Below are positions 52,363-61,054 of a stretch of 64,000 bases of DNA, piece after piece. The stretch comes from an uncultured Candidatus Saccharibacteria bacterium (GTDB taxonomy: Bacteria; Patescibacteriota; Saccharimonadia; Saccharimonadales; Saccharimonadaceae). A program made the position numbers and the translations under genes. The stretch spans positions 1 through 64,000 of the forward strand of contig CALCYQ010000004.1 in NCBI GenBank assembly GCA_937906385.1. Reading direction: 5' to 3'. The notes beneath the pieces were generated by a model, which did not search any database, was not told the origin of the DNA, and saw only the letters and a program-made list of their open reading frames with translations. How positions within the stretch are numbered: position 1 is the stretch's first letter; the number at the start of each line of letters is the position of its first letter.

Positions 52363-53601
52363 CTATTTTGATACTTTCATACTGGCCGGAATAGCGCTCC
52401 ATTTTAAGCGAGCACCAATTTCAGCTTGCTCCGCATCGGACGCCAAACGCGTAATACGATCGTTCGCCGATGTTGTGCCATGGTAATCATAAGTCCAAGC
52501 AATTTGAATCCGTGGCAAAGCGGCATTTTGAATGTTTGCAAAACAACTCTTTTTATCTTTCAAGCAAGCCTTACCAAGTTCGTCCCACTTGTCAAAATCT
52601 ACATTCGCCACGTCTTTTAGCTGCGCATTCGCTTCAATCGCCGCCGAGCGCGAGACCTCTTTATTAAAAGTCTGGTCGAACATAAAATTGCCCATCGAAT
52701 ATACAATCAACTTATCCTTATACGCCGCAGCGTCTTGCGTCCAGTGCGGATGGTCAGCAATCACCGCATCCACGCCATAATCAATCATTTTGCGATATAA
52801 ATTTTGGCGCAACGTATCGTGCACGGATTTATATTCCGCGCCCATATGTGGCATCGCAATCGTCGGCACAACCGCTGAATAAGTTTTCATATTCTGCAAG
52901 TAATCCTCCGCCGGAACGCCAAACACGCCATGCGCCGAGCAGAAACCAAACGGCATTTGAATCTGCTTAGTTTCAGTATTGTCATAAGTCACATTCATCG
53001 GCAAAACTATGATTGCGCAATTCGTCGCTTCGGCCGTATCGCGCGCTTGTTCGCTCGCCACATTGCCACTATATTTTGGTGTGCCAAAATACTGAATTTT
53101 ATTTTGGTCTAAATATTGACGCGTGGTCGTAAGGCCAGTACCGCCGCCCTGGTTATCGGAATGGTTATTACCTAAACCAAAAGCCGTAAAATACTTCGCC
53201 GCTTCTGGTAAATAATCCGGATCACAATTAAATTTAAATATGTTTTCTTCTTCCTTCATATTGTGACCATTATCGGTCACTGGACATTCCAAACCGCCAA
53301 TCCATGCATCATAATTTTTGCGATCCAAAGTGTCGAGTTTGGAAAACGGATATTTGACGCCCAGCTCGGAAGCGCGCGCGGCAGTATTCGTGCGCCGCCC
53401 CCAAAAAGTCGTACCAGCATACAATATACGCATTTTTGCCTCCGTCGCGACTGGATCCGGTTCTGGTTCCAGTTCAGGCTCCGCCACTGGCTCAGGCTCT
53501 TTATTAAAGCCGCCATTTATCGCTATTAATACCCCACAAGTACCGCCCGCCACTACAGCGATACCCAAAATAATACCAATTATTTTCCCAAAACTCTTCA
53601 T
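52363..53601 (-). CDS. CapA-family (PGA_cap) phosphoesterase-like protein
   Basis: 412 residues: one N-terminal membrane anchor (about 5-27), a Pro/Glu linker (34-50) and an extracytoplasmic CapA domain with ECPVTDNGHN, FGLGNNHSDNQG, IADHPHWTQ and YSMGNFMFDQ, the metal-site motifs. It may work on a surface polymer; a poly-glutamate capsule is not implied since capB/capC are absent. TGTTATACT on its strand ends 9 bases before ATG. Confidence 0.9.
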   Translation of the reverse strand: MKSFGKIIGIILGIAVVAGGTCGVLIAINGGFNKEPEPVAEPELEPEPDPVATEAKMRILYAGTTFWGRRTNTAARASELGVKYPFSKLDTLDRKNYDAWIGGLECPVTDNGHNMKEEENIFKFNCDPDYLPEAAKYFTAFGLGNNHSDNQGGGTGLTTTRQYLDQNKIQYFGTPKYSGNVASEQARDTAEATNCAIIVLPMNVTYDNTETKQIQMPFGFCSAHGVFGVPAEDYLQNMKTYSAVVPTIAMPHMGAEYKSVHDTLRQNLYRKMIDYGVDAVIADHPHWTQDAAAYKDKLIVYSMGNFMFDQTFNKEVSRSAAIEANAQLKDVANVDFDKWDELGKACLKDKKSCFANIQNAALPRIQIAWTYDYHGTTSANDRITRLASDAEQAEIGARLKWSAIPASMKVSK

Positions 53602-53619
53602 ATTACTTCTAGTATAACA

Positions 53620-53781
53620 TTAATCGGCAACAGTCGAAGTCTGCGCTTCTTCCACGCGCCACGGCAATTTCTCGCCGCTATAGCCAAAGAACATCACGAG
53701 CAGAGCGCAAGTCGCCAAAGCAATCGCTAAAATCGCGATAACACACCAAATCAAACGTCCGATAATTTTTAAGACCTTCAT
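53620..53781 (-). CDS. 53-residue membrane protein
   Basis: One membrane helix (about 10-32, LIWCVIAILAIALATCALLV) and a short polar tail. It begins at ATG 53781, 9 bases after TACAAT on its strand. Upstream of capA, in the same direction and 18 bases away. The -10 lies in the palindrome ATTGTACAAT shared with the divergent dehydrogenase gene. Confidence 0.55.
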   Translation of the reverse strand: MKVLKIIGRLIWCVIAILAIALATCALLVMFFGYSGEKLPWRVEEAQTSTVAD

Positions 53782-53790
53782 CTTATTTTT

Positions 53791-53800
53791 ATTGTACAAT
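53791..53800. promoter_or_regulatory. Palindromic two-way -10 box
   Basis: ATTGTACAAT is its own complement, giving TACAAT on both strands. It can start the small minus-strand gene (9 bases to ATG) and the divergent short-chain dehydrogenase (leader of 25 bases). Confidence 0.6.
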
Positions 53801-53825
53801 AGAAAGCAGAAACTAGGAGGTTTTT

Positions 53826-54587
53826 ATGTTTGATTTGAAAGAACAAGTTGCAGTTATTACCGGCGCATCCTCTGGCCTAGGTCGCCAAATGGCGCGCGCC
53901 TTTGCCGCACAAGGTGCCGACTTAGTTGTGATGGCGCGTCGAGTTGAACGTCTAAAAGAACTTAAAGAGGAGCTCGAGGAAGAGCATCACGTCCGCGTAC
54001 TGCCAATTCAATGCGACGTCACCGACACAGAAAACATTAAAGAGGCTGCCAAGAAAGCTGAATCGTTTTTTGGTCACGTTGACATCTTGCTTAACGCTGC
54101 CGGCTCCGCCGAAAATAACGGCGTCCTTAATATGTCCGACGACGAATGGAATTTCACTATCGAAACCGATCTCACAAGCGTCTTTAAGGTCACGCGTGCC
54201 TTTGCGGCCATCATGAAGAAAAATCATTACGGTCGCATTATTAACATTGCCTCCATGTATGGCCTCGTCGGTAATACCGAAATTCACACCGTCGCATATC
54301 ACGCCAGTAAGGGCGGCGTAGTTAACTTTACTCGCGCCGTTGCTGCCGAGCTTGCCATGGATGGCATTACTTGCAACGCTATCTGCCCAGGCTACTTCTA
54401 CACCGAACTCACCACGGAAACCCTCGACACTGATCAATTCCAAGAATTCGCCCGAACGCACGTACCAATGCAACGCTACGGCAAAGAGGGCGAGCTAAAT
54501 GCTGGCGCCATTTTCCTCGCTAGCAAGGAAGCGTCCTATGTCACTGGCTTAATTATGCCAATCGACGGCGGCTACACCTGTATTTAA
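53826..54587 (+). CDS. Short-chain dehydrogenase/reductase
   Basis: 253 residues of the classical SDR family: TGASSGLGRQMARAF cofactor loop, NAAG, catalytic Ser in INIASMYG and YHASKGG (Tyr, Lys). Resembles gluconate 5-dehydrogenase or FabG-type reductases; no fatty-acid genes are adjacent, so the substrate is open. AGGAGG 5 bases before ATG. Confidence 0.85.
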   Translation: MFDLKEQVAVITGASSGLGRQMARAFAAQGADLVVMARRVERLKELKEELEEEHHVRVLPIQCDVTDTENIKEAAKKAESFFGHVDILLNAAGSAENNGVLNMSDDEWNFTIETDLTSVFKVTRAFAAIMKKNHYGRIINIASMYGLVGNTEIHTVAYHASKGGVVNFTRAVAAELAMDGITCNAICPGYFYTELTTETLDTDQFQEFARTHVPMQRYGKEGELNAGAIFLASKEASYVTGLIMPIDGGYTCI

Positions 54588-54591
54588 AGAG

Positions 54592-54622
54592 TTTTCCACA
54601 GGCCTGTCAAAAGTTTTCCACA
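54592..54622 (+). repeat. Pair of DnaA-box-like direct repeats
   Basis: TTTTCCACA at 54592-54600 and again at 54614-54622, each inside GTTTTCCACAGGC, 22 bp apart. Both fit the relaxed DnaA box TTWTNCACA. Confidence 0.45.
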
Positions 54623-54648
54623 GGCAGAATACGAAATTTACTCAAAAA

Positions 54649-54675
54649 TACCCCGAAATAGCGGGGTATTTTTAT
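54649..54675 (+). terminator. Terminator after the dehydrogenase
   Basis: AATACCCCG and CGGGGTATT pair around a short A-rich loop, followed by TTTT. Confidence 0.85.
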
Positions 54676-54709
54676 ATTGGTGCGAAAAAAGTTATGCTAA
54701 AATATTAAC

Positions 54710-55654
54710 ATGAGCGCAAAGGACAATGTCCCTGCAGGAGAGGTGGAGGACAGAAAGACTAATTTTGGAGCAAATTTCGATTCTCCAAACATCAAAAACG
54801 CGCCCGACGATTTGGACGAGCCAGTTGTTGATGAGAAGGAAGAAGCTCGCAAGGCTGCGCAGAAAAAAGCGGAAACCGTCGATATTGACGGCGTGCCGAT
54901 TCCGGAAGCCGAACAAAAGTTTAAATCTGGCGAGATAAAAGCCCGCAAAGACCTGTTAGTTAACGTCGACCGCCGTGAGCTTGAAAAGAAAGAGCGCAAG
55001 GCTGCTAAGAAAGCCGAGCAAGAGCATCATCGTATGCTCGCAGCTGAAAAAGCCGAAAAACGTTGCATATCGATGATTAAAAACCGCAAAAAGATCATCG
55101 GCGGATGCATTGTCGCTATAGCCTGTATTGTTTGTGCCGTCGGCAGTATTTTTATTTACAAATATATTGACGAACAACACCGCATTTATGAAGAAACTCG
55201 CCCACGCGATATCTACGACCTCACCGAAGAAGACAAAAAGAATTACTCAGATTACGGCGCCGCAGTTCAAAAATTCGCCGAAGTCTACACGATTGCCGGC
55301 TCAGCCAAAGACGACATAGGCAAAGACGGCGAACTCTCCACCAACTATCGAGACGCCTGTGCTAAAGCCGAAGAGCTAATTAATAGTGCCGAATCCAACT
55401 CCGAACGCATGTTTCTTGTCACTATGTATGCCAAATTTATGGCCGATCGCGGCGGCGATCTTGAATCTGCCATCAAATATCTAGACGACAACATCGATCA
55501 AGCGACCGAAGATTTTGAACTGAAATATTTCTATGCAGTCTACGTCTTCGCATATACCAAACTTGGCGACACGGATAACTCAGACAAGTATCAACAGCTT
55601 TATAACGAATTATTAGAAAAAGAAACGAGTAGGTATTATGAACAAGAGGACTAA
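54710..55654 (+). CDS. Single-pass membrane protein with extracytoplasmic helical repeats
   Basis: 314 residues: an acidic and Lys-rich cytoplasmic part (1-120), one membrane helix (about 128-148) and a helical TPR-like outside domain (about 175-305). TGCTAAAAT (54695-54703) ends 6 bases before ATG. The 1194-residue secreted protein starts inside its 3' end, so the two are coupled and probably act together on the cell surface. Confidence 0.7.
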   Translation: MSAKDNVPAGEVEDRKTNFGANFDSPNIKNAPDDLDEPVVDEKEEARKAAQKKAETVDIDGVPIPEAEQKFKSGEIKARKDLLVNVDRRELEKKERKAAKKAEQEHHRMLAAEKAEKRCISMIKNRKKIIGGCIVAIACIVCAVGSIFIYKYIDEQHRIYEETRPRDIYDLTEEDKKNYSDYGAAVQKFAEVYTIAGSAKDDIGKDGELSTNYRDACAKAEELINSAESNSERMFLVTMYAKFMADRGGDLESAIKYLDDNIDQATEDFELKYFYAVYVFAYTKLGDTDNSDKYQQLYNELLEKETSRYYEQED

Positions 55655-58600
55655 AATAGTTTTATCAATAATCCTTCCAATACTTGGATGCCTATTTCTC
55701 GTGGGTGCCCAAAACGCCTATGCCGGTTATGTACCTGGGACTCCAATTGGCGGTAGTTGCTCAGACCAAGGCGATTGGTGGACGAACGTAAATATGTATC
55801 AAGCTGGCTATTCTTGCTCATGGGCAGGTATGGGCTGGATTAAATTCGAGGTTGATAGGAACTGGGTTAATGATGGGAAAACCCTCTGGTTCTATCCGGC
55901 ACGCGGAAAAGCAGGATCGCCTGTTACTATCCACGAGGCATGTGCAAACACGCAATACTTTTATCATTACGGTTTTTACCATGCCTTTGCAGCTTTCGAC
56001 ATGACTTATAGTGGCACTAGGGCAATTTCTCAAGGCCTTACAAATACTGGCACTCCAAAACGCTCAGCCGTCCCAAGTCAGCGTCTAGATCAATATGTTG
56101 ACTGGATAAATAGTGGCACATACGGTCCAGTACACCACACCTTATCCATTGACGGCGTTCAATATGCCCATGCGGTCGAAGCCGAATATGACAGCACCGT
56201 AGAAGAAAAATGGAATGTCGCTAAAGTTAAATTAGGATGGAATGAATCGTACGATAATATTAGCATCTTTTGTTACGACCCATCATGGGATGATGAAGAA
56301 ACTAAATATCGCGGCGAAGTTAAAGCCTATGCTGGCACTTCTGAAATTACATCGGGCGTTTATAATCTCGACGCCAACACTAGTAGTGTAACTATCTCTT
56401 TCACTCATAGCATCAGCCGCACTCAAGGCGACACTTTTGACACCAGTTCCAACTGGGACATTCATCCAAACTCCGACGGTAGCGGCACCGCCTCACACAC
56501 CGGCGCATTCACCGGCGGAGTAGGCGACGGATGGAACGTGCAAACTACTACCAGAACCGTAACTGTCGGCCAAGGTCAAGCCGTGACTGTTTGTAGCTCT
56601 ATTAAATACGACAATATAGTCAGTCGCACCCAATCGGGCGTTACGCGCAAGCATGATGGTCTAGCGGCAAAATGTGTCACCGTCCGGCGCGGCGAGCCGA
56701 CGGGCGACTGTCCGCATAGTCGCTATAGCGGCACTAGTAAGTCTAAGTTCACAATGAATTTTAATTCATCAAGCTATTCTAACAATTATTCTGCAAGCAA
56801 CTGGTCGCAAACCGTCTGGGGCAAACCTGGCGATAATGTTCAATATCAATACAATCTTTGTGGCGGCGCCGACGAGCCAATCGCCTACGGCCCATCAAAC
56901 GACGAGCCAACGCGCGGCAATCCGCACACGGCCACTTTCTCGCTTACCGGTTCAAGTACAAATGGGCTTAATGGTTATCTATTTGGTACGGATGTATCCG
57001 GCGGGACGGTTAACCTTACTACATCTAGCGCAGGCTTCAGCCAATATCAACACAATATCGATTCTCCAAGCGTCGACAGTTACGCCTGTCCACTAACTGA
57101 CATGAGTAGCAAAACGCACTTCTATCAAATTCATGCGAATGTGACTTGCACTGGTTCAACCGTTATTGCCGCATCTGACATCGGTACAAAGATTACTCAG
57201 CAGCTCAAATACCGCTACGTCGAAATGGGTGTTTATAGCGTTCCACACGAACATAGTTATTGTGCCGCACGCGACGAAGATGGCAGCTGCGTAAGCTGGG
57301 GAACATACTATACCTACACTTACGGCACGGAAGTAAAAAATGGACATAATGGCAGTAGCGAAATTACCGCTAGCGGCACCGTTAATATTCCATACAACTA
57401 CATCTTAGTTCCATACGTTAAGCATTCCAGTTCAAACGGCATTACTTATCCTGGCGCAAACATTAACGTCGAAGCTTTTGTTGCGACAACTACGCGCATC
57501 AATCAAAAAGTCCAGTCGACCGCCTATGCTACACATACAAAAAATACGACTATCCGCGTCGTATCATTCACGACAACAGGCACGCCGAGCAGTGATATTA
57601 AATATATCTCCGGCAACGGCATGACCGACAACGAAATCTGTCGTCAAGCTGGCGGAACGGCAAATTGTACTTCACTTGTAGCTAAAACGAATCAAGTGCT
57701 AAATAAAACCGAAAACCAACTAACCGGTGCCACGGATGAAACTATTTCCATCGATAACGGCGGCTCAAACGTCAACAACTCCATCTCCGCCAGCGTCCCA
57801 TTAGCTGAGCCTGGCACCCGCTTCTGCGTCGCAGTTGGCGTGTATCCAGCAGACAGCCATAACCAAGCTAATGTCTCTACGATTACTGACAACAACCAGA
57901 CCGCCGCTTTCTCGGCATCCGGCAGTGGCTGGAAGGTCTCTATGCCGGCTTGCGTTACTATTGCCAAGAAACCAAACTTCAGCGTTGAGTCGTCGCAAAT
58001 TGTCACAAATGGCAATGTTAAGACATCCGTCACCTCTGCCAACAACCGCCTCTTCGGCTCTTGGTCTGAATATGGCATCATCGCCAAAGGCACTGTTTCG
58101 AATATGGGCTCTGGCGCAATTTATGGCTACACTACACCGTACGGCAGCTTTACGGCCAACTCCGCCTCCTCAAACGCTGGCGCACCAAAAGTAGCCACGA
58201 ATAAATGCATCTACTCACAACAGACTGTCGGCAACGAATCTTGCAACCTCGGCAATGCTACCATCGTTAGTTCATCGACCGATTCAATGGCTGTCGCCAA
58301 AAAAGTGGATGACCTTTACTATATGACCAAATCAGAAATGAACGATGGATATGTTTCGGATTACGGCATCGTCGATATCGCAGATGCAAGCAAATACTAT
58401 AATATATCGACTGGACCAATTTCCATCTCCGGAAGTAGTAAAAGTTTCGTCCGATTTTCGTTCGGCAGTAGCGAAGCGTGTCGCTACGATTCTAGCAAAG
58501 GTCGCTATATTGCGCCAAGCGCGCACAGCTCGACTTACCGCGACGCTTACGCAATAGTGAGCGGATCTAGAGTGGCACCAGTTTATTGTACGGCTACAGG

Positions 58601-59222
58601 CGAAAAATATTGGAAGTCAACCAAAGATACTTATCTAACCGGCACTAGCTCAGCACTGTCAAAGATGCAAATGGGCGGATCCGGCACATCCGATCTTGAC
58701 CATAGCGGCGGCACAGTGCGCCCGACCTATCGCAATCCCGTTTACATTATTGACGTGGAAGGTACTTTAGTTATCGACGTTAATATCGAAGCGTCAAATG
58801 GAAGTTATGGCGATCGCTTCCAGGGAATTGACCAAATACCAACCGCCATTATCATGGCAGATGAAGTCGTCATCACTGATCGCGTCGAACGCCTTGATGC
58901 TTGGATTATCGCCGGCTTACATGGCGGAAGCGGAAAAGTAAACACTTGTGGGGCTAGGGGATATATGGGCGGAGTAATAAAAACTTCAGACCTCACTTCA
59001 GACACTTGCACCACGCCACTTATCATTAATGGTGCAGTTTATGCCAAAGAGATTATCCTTAACCGTACCTATGGCGGTGGCGGAAATTCAATTGGCAAAT
59101 TCGTCCAACGCGCCGAAGTCTTCAATTTGCGCAGTGATGTATATTATTGGGCATATTATCAATCTCAGCGCAACCGCATCTTAACGACCGTCTACTCGCG
59201 CGAGTTGCCAACACGTTACTAA
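55638..59222 (+). CDS. Large secreted Ser/Thr/Cys-rich surface protein
   Basis: 1194 residues with a signal peptide (about 1-29, SIILPILGCLFLVGAQNAYA), then a long beta-rich region full of Ser, Thr, Gly, Asn and about 30 Cys, which suggests disulfides outside the cell. No membrane anchor. The C terminus (about 1050-1194), with TAIIMADEVVITDRVERLDA and an end of SRELPTRY, recalls a C-terminal pattern of large CPR surface proteins (recollection only). Possible adhesin or fibre for contact with a host bacterium. Overlaps the upstream gene by 17 bases. Confidence 0.7.
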   Translation: MNKRTKIVLSIILPILGCLFLVGAQNAYAGYVPGTPIGGSCSDQGDWWTNVNMYQAGYSCSWAGMGWIKFEVDRNWVNDGKTLWFYPARGKAGSPVTIHEACANTQYFYHYGFYHAFAAFDMTYSGTRAISQGLTNTGTPKRSAVPSQRLDQYVDWINSGTYGPVHHTLSIDGVQYAHAVEAEYDSTVEEKWNVAKVKLGWNESYDNISIFCYDPSWDDEETKYRGEVKAYAGTSEITSGVYNLDANTSSVTISFTHSISRTQGDTFDTSSNWDIHPNSDGSGTASHTGAFTGGVGDGWNVQTTTRTVTVGQGQAVTVCSSIKYDNIVSRTQSGVTRKHDGLAAKCVTVRRGEPTGDCPHSRYSGTSKSKFTMNFNSSSYSNNYSASNWSQTVWGKPGDNVQYQYNLCGGADEPIAYGPSNDEPTRGNPHTATFSLTGSSTNGLNGYLFGTDVSGGTVNLTTSSAGFSQYQHNIDSPSVDSYACPLTDMSSKTHFYQIHANVTCTGSTVIAASDIGTKITQQLKYRYVEMGVYSVPHEHSYCAARDEDGSCVSWGTYYTYTYGTEVKNGHNGSSEITASGTVNIPYNYILVPYVKHSSSNGITYPGANINVEAFVATTTRINQKVQSTAYATHTKNTTIRVVSFTTTGTPSSDIKYISGNGMTDNEICRQAGGTANCTSLVAKTNQVLNKTENQLTGATDETISIDNGGSNVNNSISASVPLAEPGTRFCVAVGVYPADSHNQANVSTITDNNQTAAFSASGSGWKVSMPACVTIAKKPNFSVESSQIVTNGNVKTSVTSANNRLFGSWSEYGIIAKGTVSNMGSGAIYGYTTPYGSFTANSASSNAGAPKVATNKCIYSQQTVGNESCNLGNATIVSSSTDSMAVAKKVDDLYYMTKSEMNDGYVSDYGIVDIADASKYYNISTGPISISGSSKSFVRFSFGSSEACRYDSSKGRYIAPSAHSSTYRDAYAIVSGSRVAPVYCTATGEKYWKSTKDTYLTGTSSALSKMQMGGSGTSDLDHSGGTVRPTYRNPVYIIDVEGTLVIDVNIEASNGSYGDRFQGIDQIPTAIIMADEVVITDRVERLDAWIIAGLHGGSGKVNTCGARGYMGGVIKTSDLTSDTCTTPLIINGAVYAKEIILNRTYGGGGNSIGKFVQRAEVFNLRSDVYYWAYYQSQRNRILTTVYSRELPTRY

Positions 59223-59227
59223 AACTA

Positions 59228-59255
59228 AACACCCCGAATCGCGGGGTGTATTTTT
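59228..59255 (+). terminator. Terminator after the surface-protein gene
   Basis: ACACCCCG and CGGGGTGT around AATCG, followed by ATTTTT. Confidence 0.87.
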
Positions 59256-59273
59256 CGAACAATAAAAAAATGG

Positions 59274-59347
59274 TGGAGCATAAGAGACTCGAACTCTTGA
59301 CCTCCTGCTTGCAAAGCAGGCGCTCTAGCCAACTGAGCTAATGCCCC
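59274..59347 (-). tRNA. tRNA-Ala(UGC)
   Basis: Minus strand: acceptor GGGGCAT with ATGCTCC, D-arm AGCTCAGTTGGCTAGAGC, anticodon stem CCTGC/GCAGG around TTTGCAA with anticodon TGC, T-arm AGTTCGAGTCT. Discriminator A; CCA encoded (plus 59271-59273). Confidence 0.95.
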
Positions 59348-59360
59348 ATCATACAATAAA

Positions 59361-59386
59361 GGGATAAGCGGGGGGGCGCTTATCCC
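59361..59386 (-). promoter_or_regulatory. Perfect hairpin in the tRNA-Ala 5' leader
   Basis: GGGATAAGCG and CGCTTATCCC form a perfect 10-bp stem with a loop of six G (C on the RNA). It starts at the predicted transcription start (about 59386) and ends 13 bases before the mature tRNA. Confidence 0.6.
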
Positions 59387-59392
59387 GACATC

Positions 59393-59401
59393 ATAATATC
59401 A
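59393..59401 (-). promoter_or_regulatory. Extended -10 of tRNA-Ala
   Basis: Minus strand TGATATTAT, about 46 bases before the mature tRNA 5' end. Confidence 0.45.
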
Positions 59402-59437
59402 CAAGCACGCTAAAAATGCAAGTTATAAGCATAAAAA

Positions 59438-59474
59438 ATACCCCGGCACCTCTTGATGGTGCCGGGGAATCTAC
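59438..59474 (-). terminator. Terminator of the 60261 minus-strand gene
   Basis: CCCCGGCACC and GGTGCCGGGG form a perfect 10-bp stem; on the minus strand it is followed by TATTTTTT. Confidence 0.88.
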
Positions 59475-59484
59475 TATCTACTCT

Positions 59485-60261
59485 TTAAGCTAAGAGATCC
59501 TCCAGGTCCAAATCCAGCAACTCGAAGATATCGCCGTCTGCTTCATAATACTGGGCATCTTCGTCCGTAAAGTCCGCAATTACAGCGTCGCGCAGGGCAG
59601 AGAAAGCGCATTCGTCCTTCGGATCGACCGAACCAAAACTTGGCACCATGCAGACATAATACTCCCCATCTGTCACTTCCACACGATGGAACCAAATTTT
59701 GCCATTTGCCTTGGCGAATTCCCAATAGAAAACGCCGTCCGACGTCTCGATGGTTAGCTCCATGTCGGCCAAATGCCAGATGACCTTTTGCGCCAGCCGC
59801 TCCTCCTCCGTATAAGCAGAAGGATAATCCTCAACATCGCATTCAGCTAGCAGAGCATCCGTCTCCAGATAGACCGCATACCAGAAGAAAACATCGGCCA
59901 GGAAATCGGCATAATCGCGACCAAAGAAGGCCAGCAATTCCGCCAAATCGGGATCGTTCGCGCCGGCATAATCCCGGAACAGGCTCAGGTTATTCCCGGA
60001 CCCATCCGCCATTACGTCGAAGCACGTCTCCACAAAGTCGACGACGATTTCCTCATATATGCTTTCAGTTTCCTCCATCAACGCGTAGGGCACGGCAATG
60101 CAATAAAAATCGCTGCCGTCATCTGTCGTCACGGTACGCCGAGCCAACATCTTGTCGCCGTGCAGGGCAACAGTCCAATTCACTTCGCAGTCGCTGTTCG
60201 CAAAGTCGAAACCTTGCAGGCCACTTTCATCAATTAGCCGACTAATTCTGTACTGTTTCAT
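59485..60261 (-). CDS. Acidic orphan protein with internal duplication
   Basis: 258 residues, very acidic, no membrane helix. Two halves look alike: EVNWTVALHGDKMLARRTVT...FYCIAVPY (first) and YWEFAKANGKIWFHRVEVT...YYVCMVPS (second), each followed by a helix with VVDF or VIADF. Function unknown. AAAGGGGG lies 8 bases before ATG 60261. A one-gene unit with a strong terminator, like the other orphan genes here. Confidence 0.65.
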   Translation of the reverse strand: MKQYRISRLIDESGLQGFDFANSDCEVNWTVALHGDKMLARRTVTTDDGSDFYCIAVPYALMEETESIYEEIVVDFVETCFDVMADGSGNNLSLFRDYAGANDPDLAELLAFFGRDYADFLADVFFWYAVYLETDALLAECDVEDYPSAYTEEERLAQKVIWHLADMELTIETSDGVFYWEFAKANGKIWFHRVEVTDGEYYVCMVPSFGSVDPKDECAFSALRDAVIADFTDEDAQYYEADGDIFELLDLDLEDLLA

Positions 60262-60335
60262 CAGCAATACCCCCTTTTTGAGAAATAGTAGAAAAAGTAA
60301 ACGAGCGCCTCGAACAGATTGAGGCTAGCTTTATT

Positions 60336-61016
60336 TTACAACACGTAGAGTAAAATCATCAAACCCTGGAACACACTGCCAGCCACTACGAGTAGATGAA
60401 ATATCGAATGCATATAGCGCACTTTGCGCCCTACGCCATATAAAACTGCACCAATCGTGTAGCAAAGGCCGCCAAGGAAGAGTAATACAATCGCAAACGG
60501 ATCAAATGTCGAAATAAGATACGGCAAGGAAAGCACAATACACCAGCCTAAGCCAATATAACAAGTCATCGAAAAAGCGGCATATTTCTTAATATCAATC
60601 GCGTTCAACACGATGCCAAGAATCGACATTCCCCACACTACACCAAAAATTATCCACGCTAGCGGCACATTCGCGCGCATCAATCCGCATAGCGTAATTG
60701 GCGTATATGAACCCGCAATTAATAAGAAAATCGATAAGTGATCAAAGATTTGCATCACTTTTTTAGCGGTTTTTAAGCGTGGCGATAAGCCATGATAAAT
60801 TGCCGACATCGTATAAAGCACAATCATACAGACGCCAAACACTATAGAGGATAGTACACCCGCCAAACTGCCATGAATGGCTGAGAAGATCGTACAGAGT
60901 ACCAGCATTACTACACCGAATGCCGCACCCACAATATGCGACACCATATTAAAGATTTCTTCGCCCTTGGTATAATTCGGCAATTTGCGGTCGGCCAGTT
61001 TTGTACGTTTCTTCAT
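60336..61016 (-). CDS. Hemolysin III family (YqfA/PAQR-like) membrane protein
   Basis: 226 residues with seven helices; EEIFNMVSHIVGAAFGVV and TMSAIYHGLSP carry the family His residues, with HSIFHLLVV near the end. PAQR-type proteins may act as lipid hydrolases or receptors; the toxin name is historic. TGCTATAAT on its strand (61024-61032) ends 7 bases before ATG. Divergent from the DUF362 gene. Confidence 0.92.
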   Translation of the reverse strand: MKKRTKLADRKLPNYTKGEEIFNMVSHIVGAAFGVVMLVLCTIFSAIHGSLAGVLSSIVFGVCMIVLYTMSAIYHGLSPRLKTAKKVMQIFDHLSIFLLIAGSYTPITLCGLMRANVPLAWIIFGVVWGMSILGIVLNAIDIKKYAAFSMTCYIGLGWCIVLSLPYLISTFDPFAIVLLFLGGLCYTIGAVLYGVGRKVRYMHSIFHLLVVAGSVFQGLMILLYVL

Positions 61017-61054
61017 ATCTTAAATTATAGCAAATTTGATGTTAAAATAAGATT

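Noticed and set aside
54592..54622. A replication origin
   Set aside because: Only two DnaA-like boxes, no AT-rich unwinding stretch, and no dnaA or dnaN nearby.
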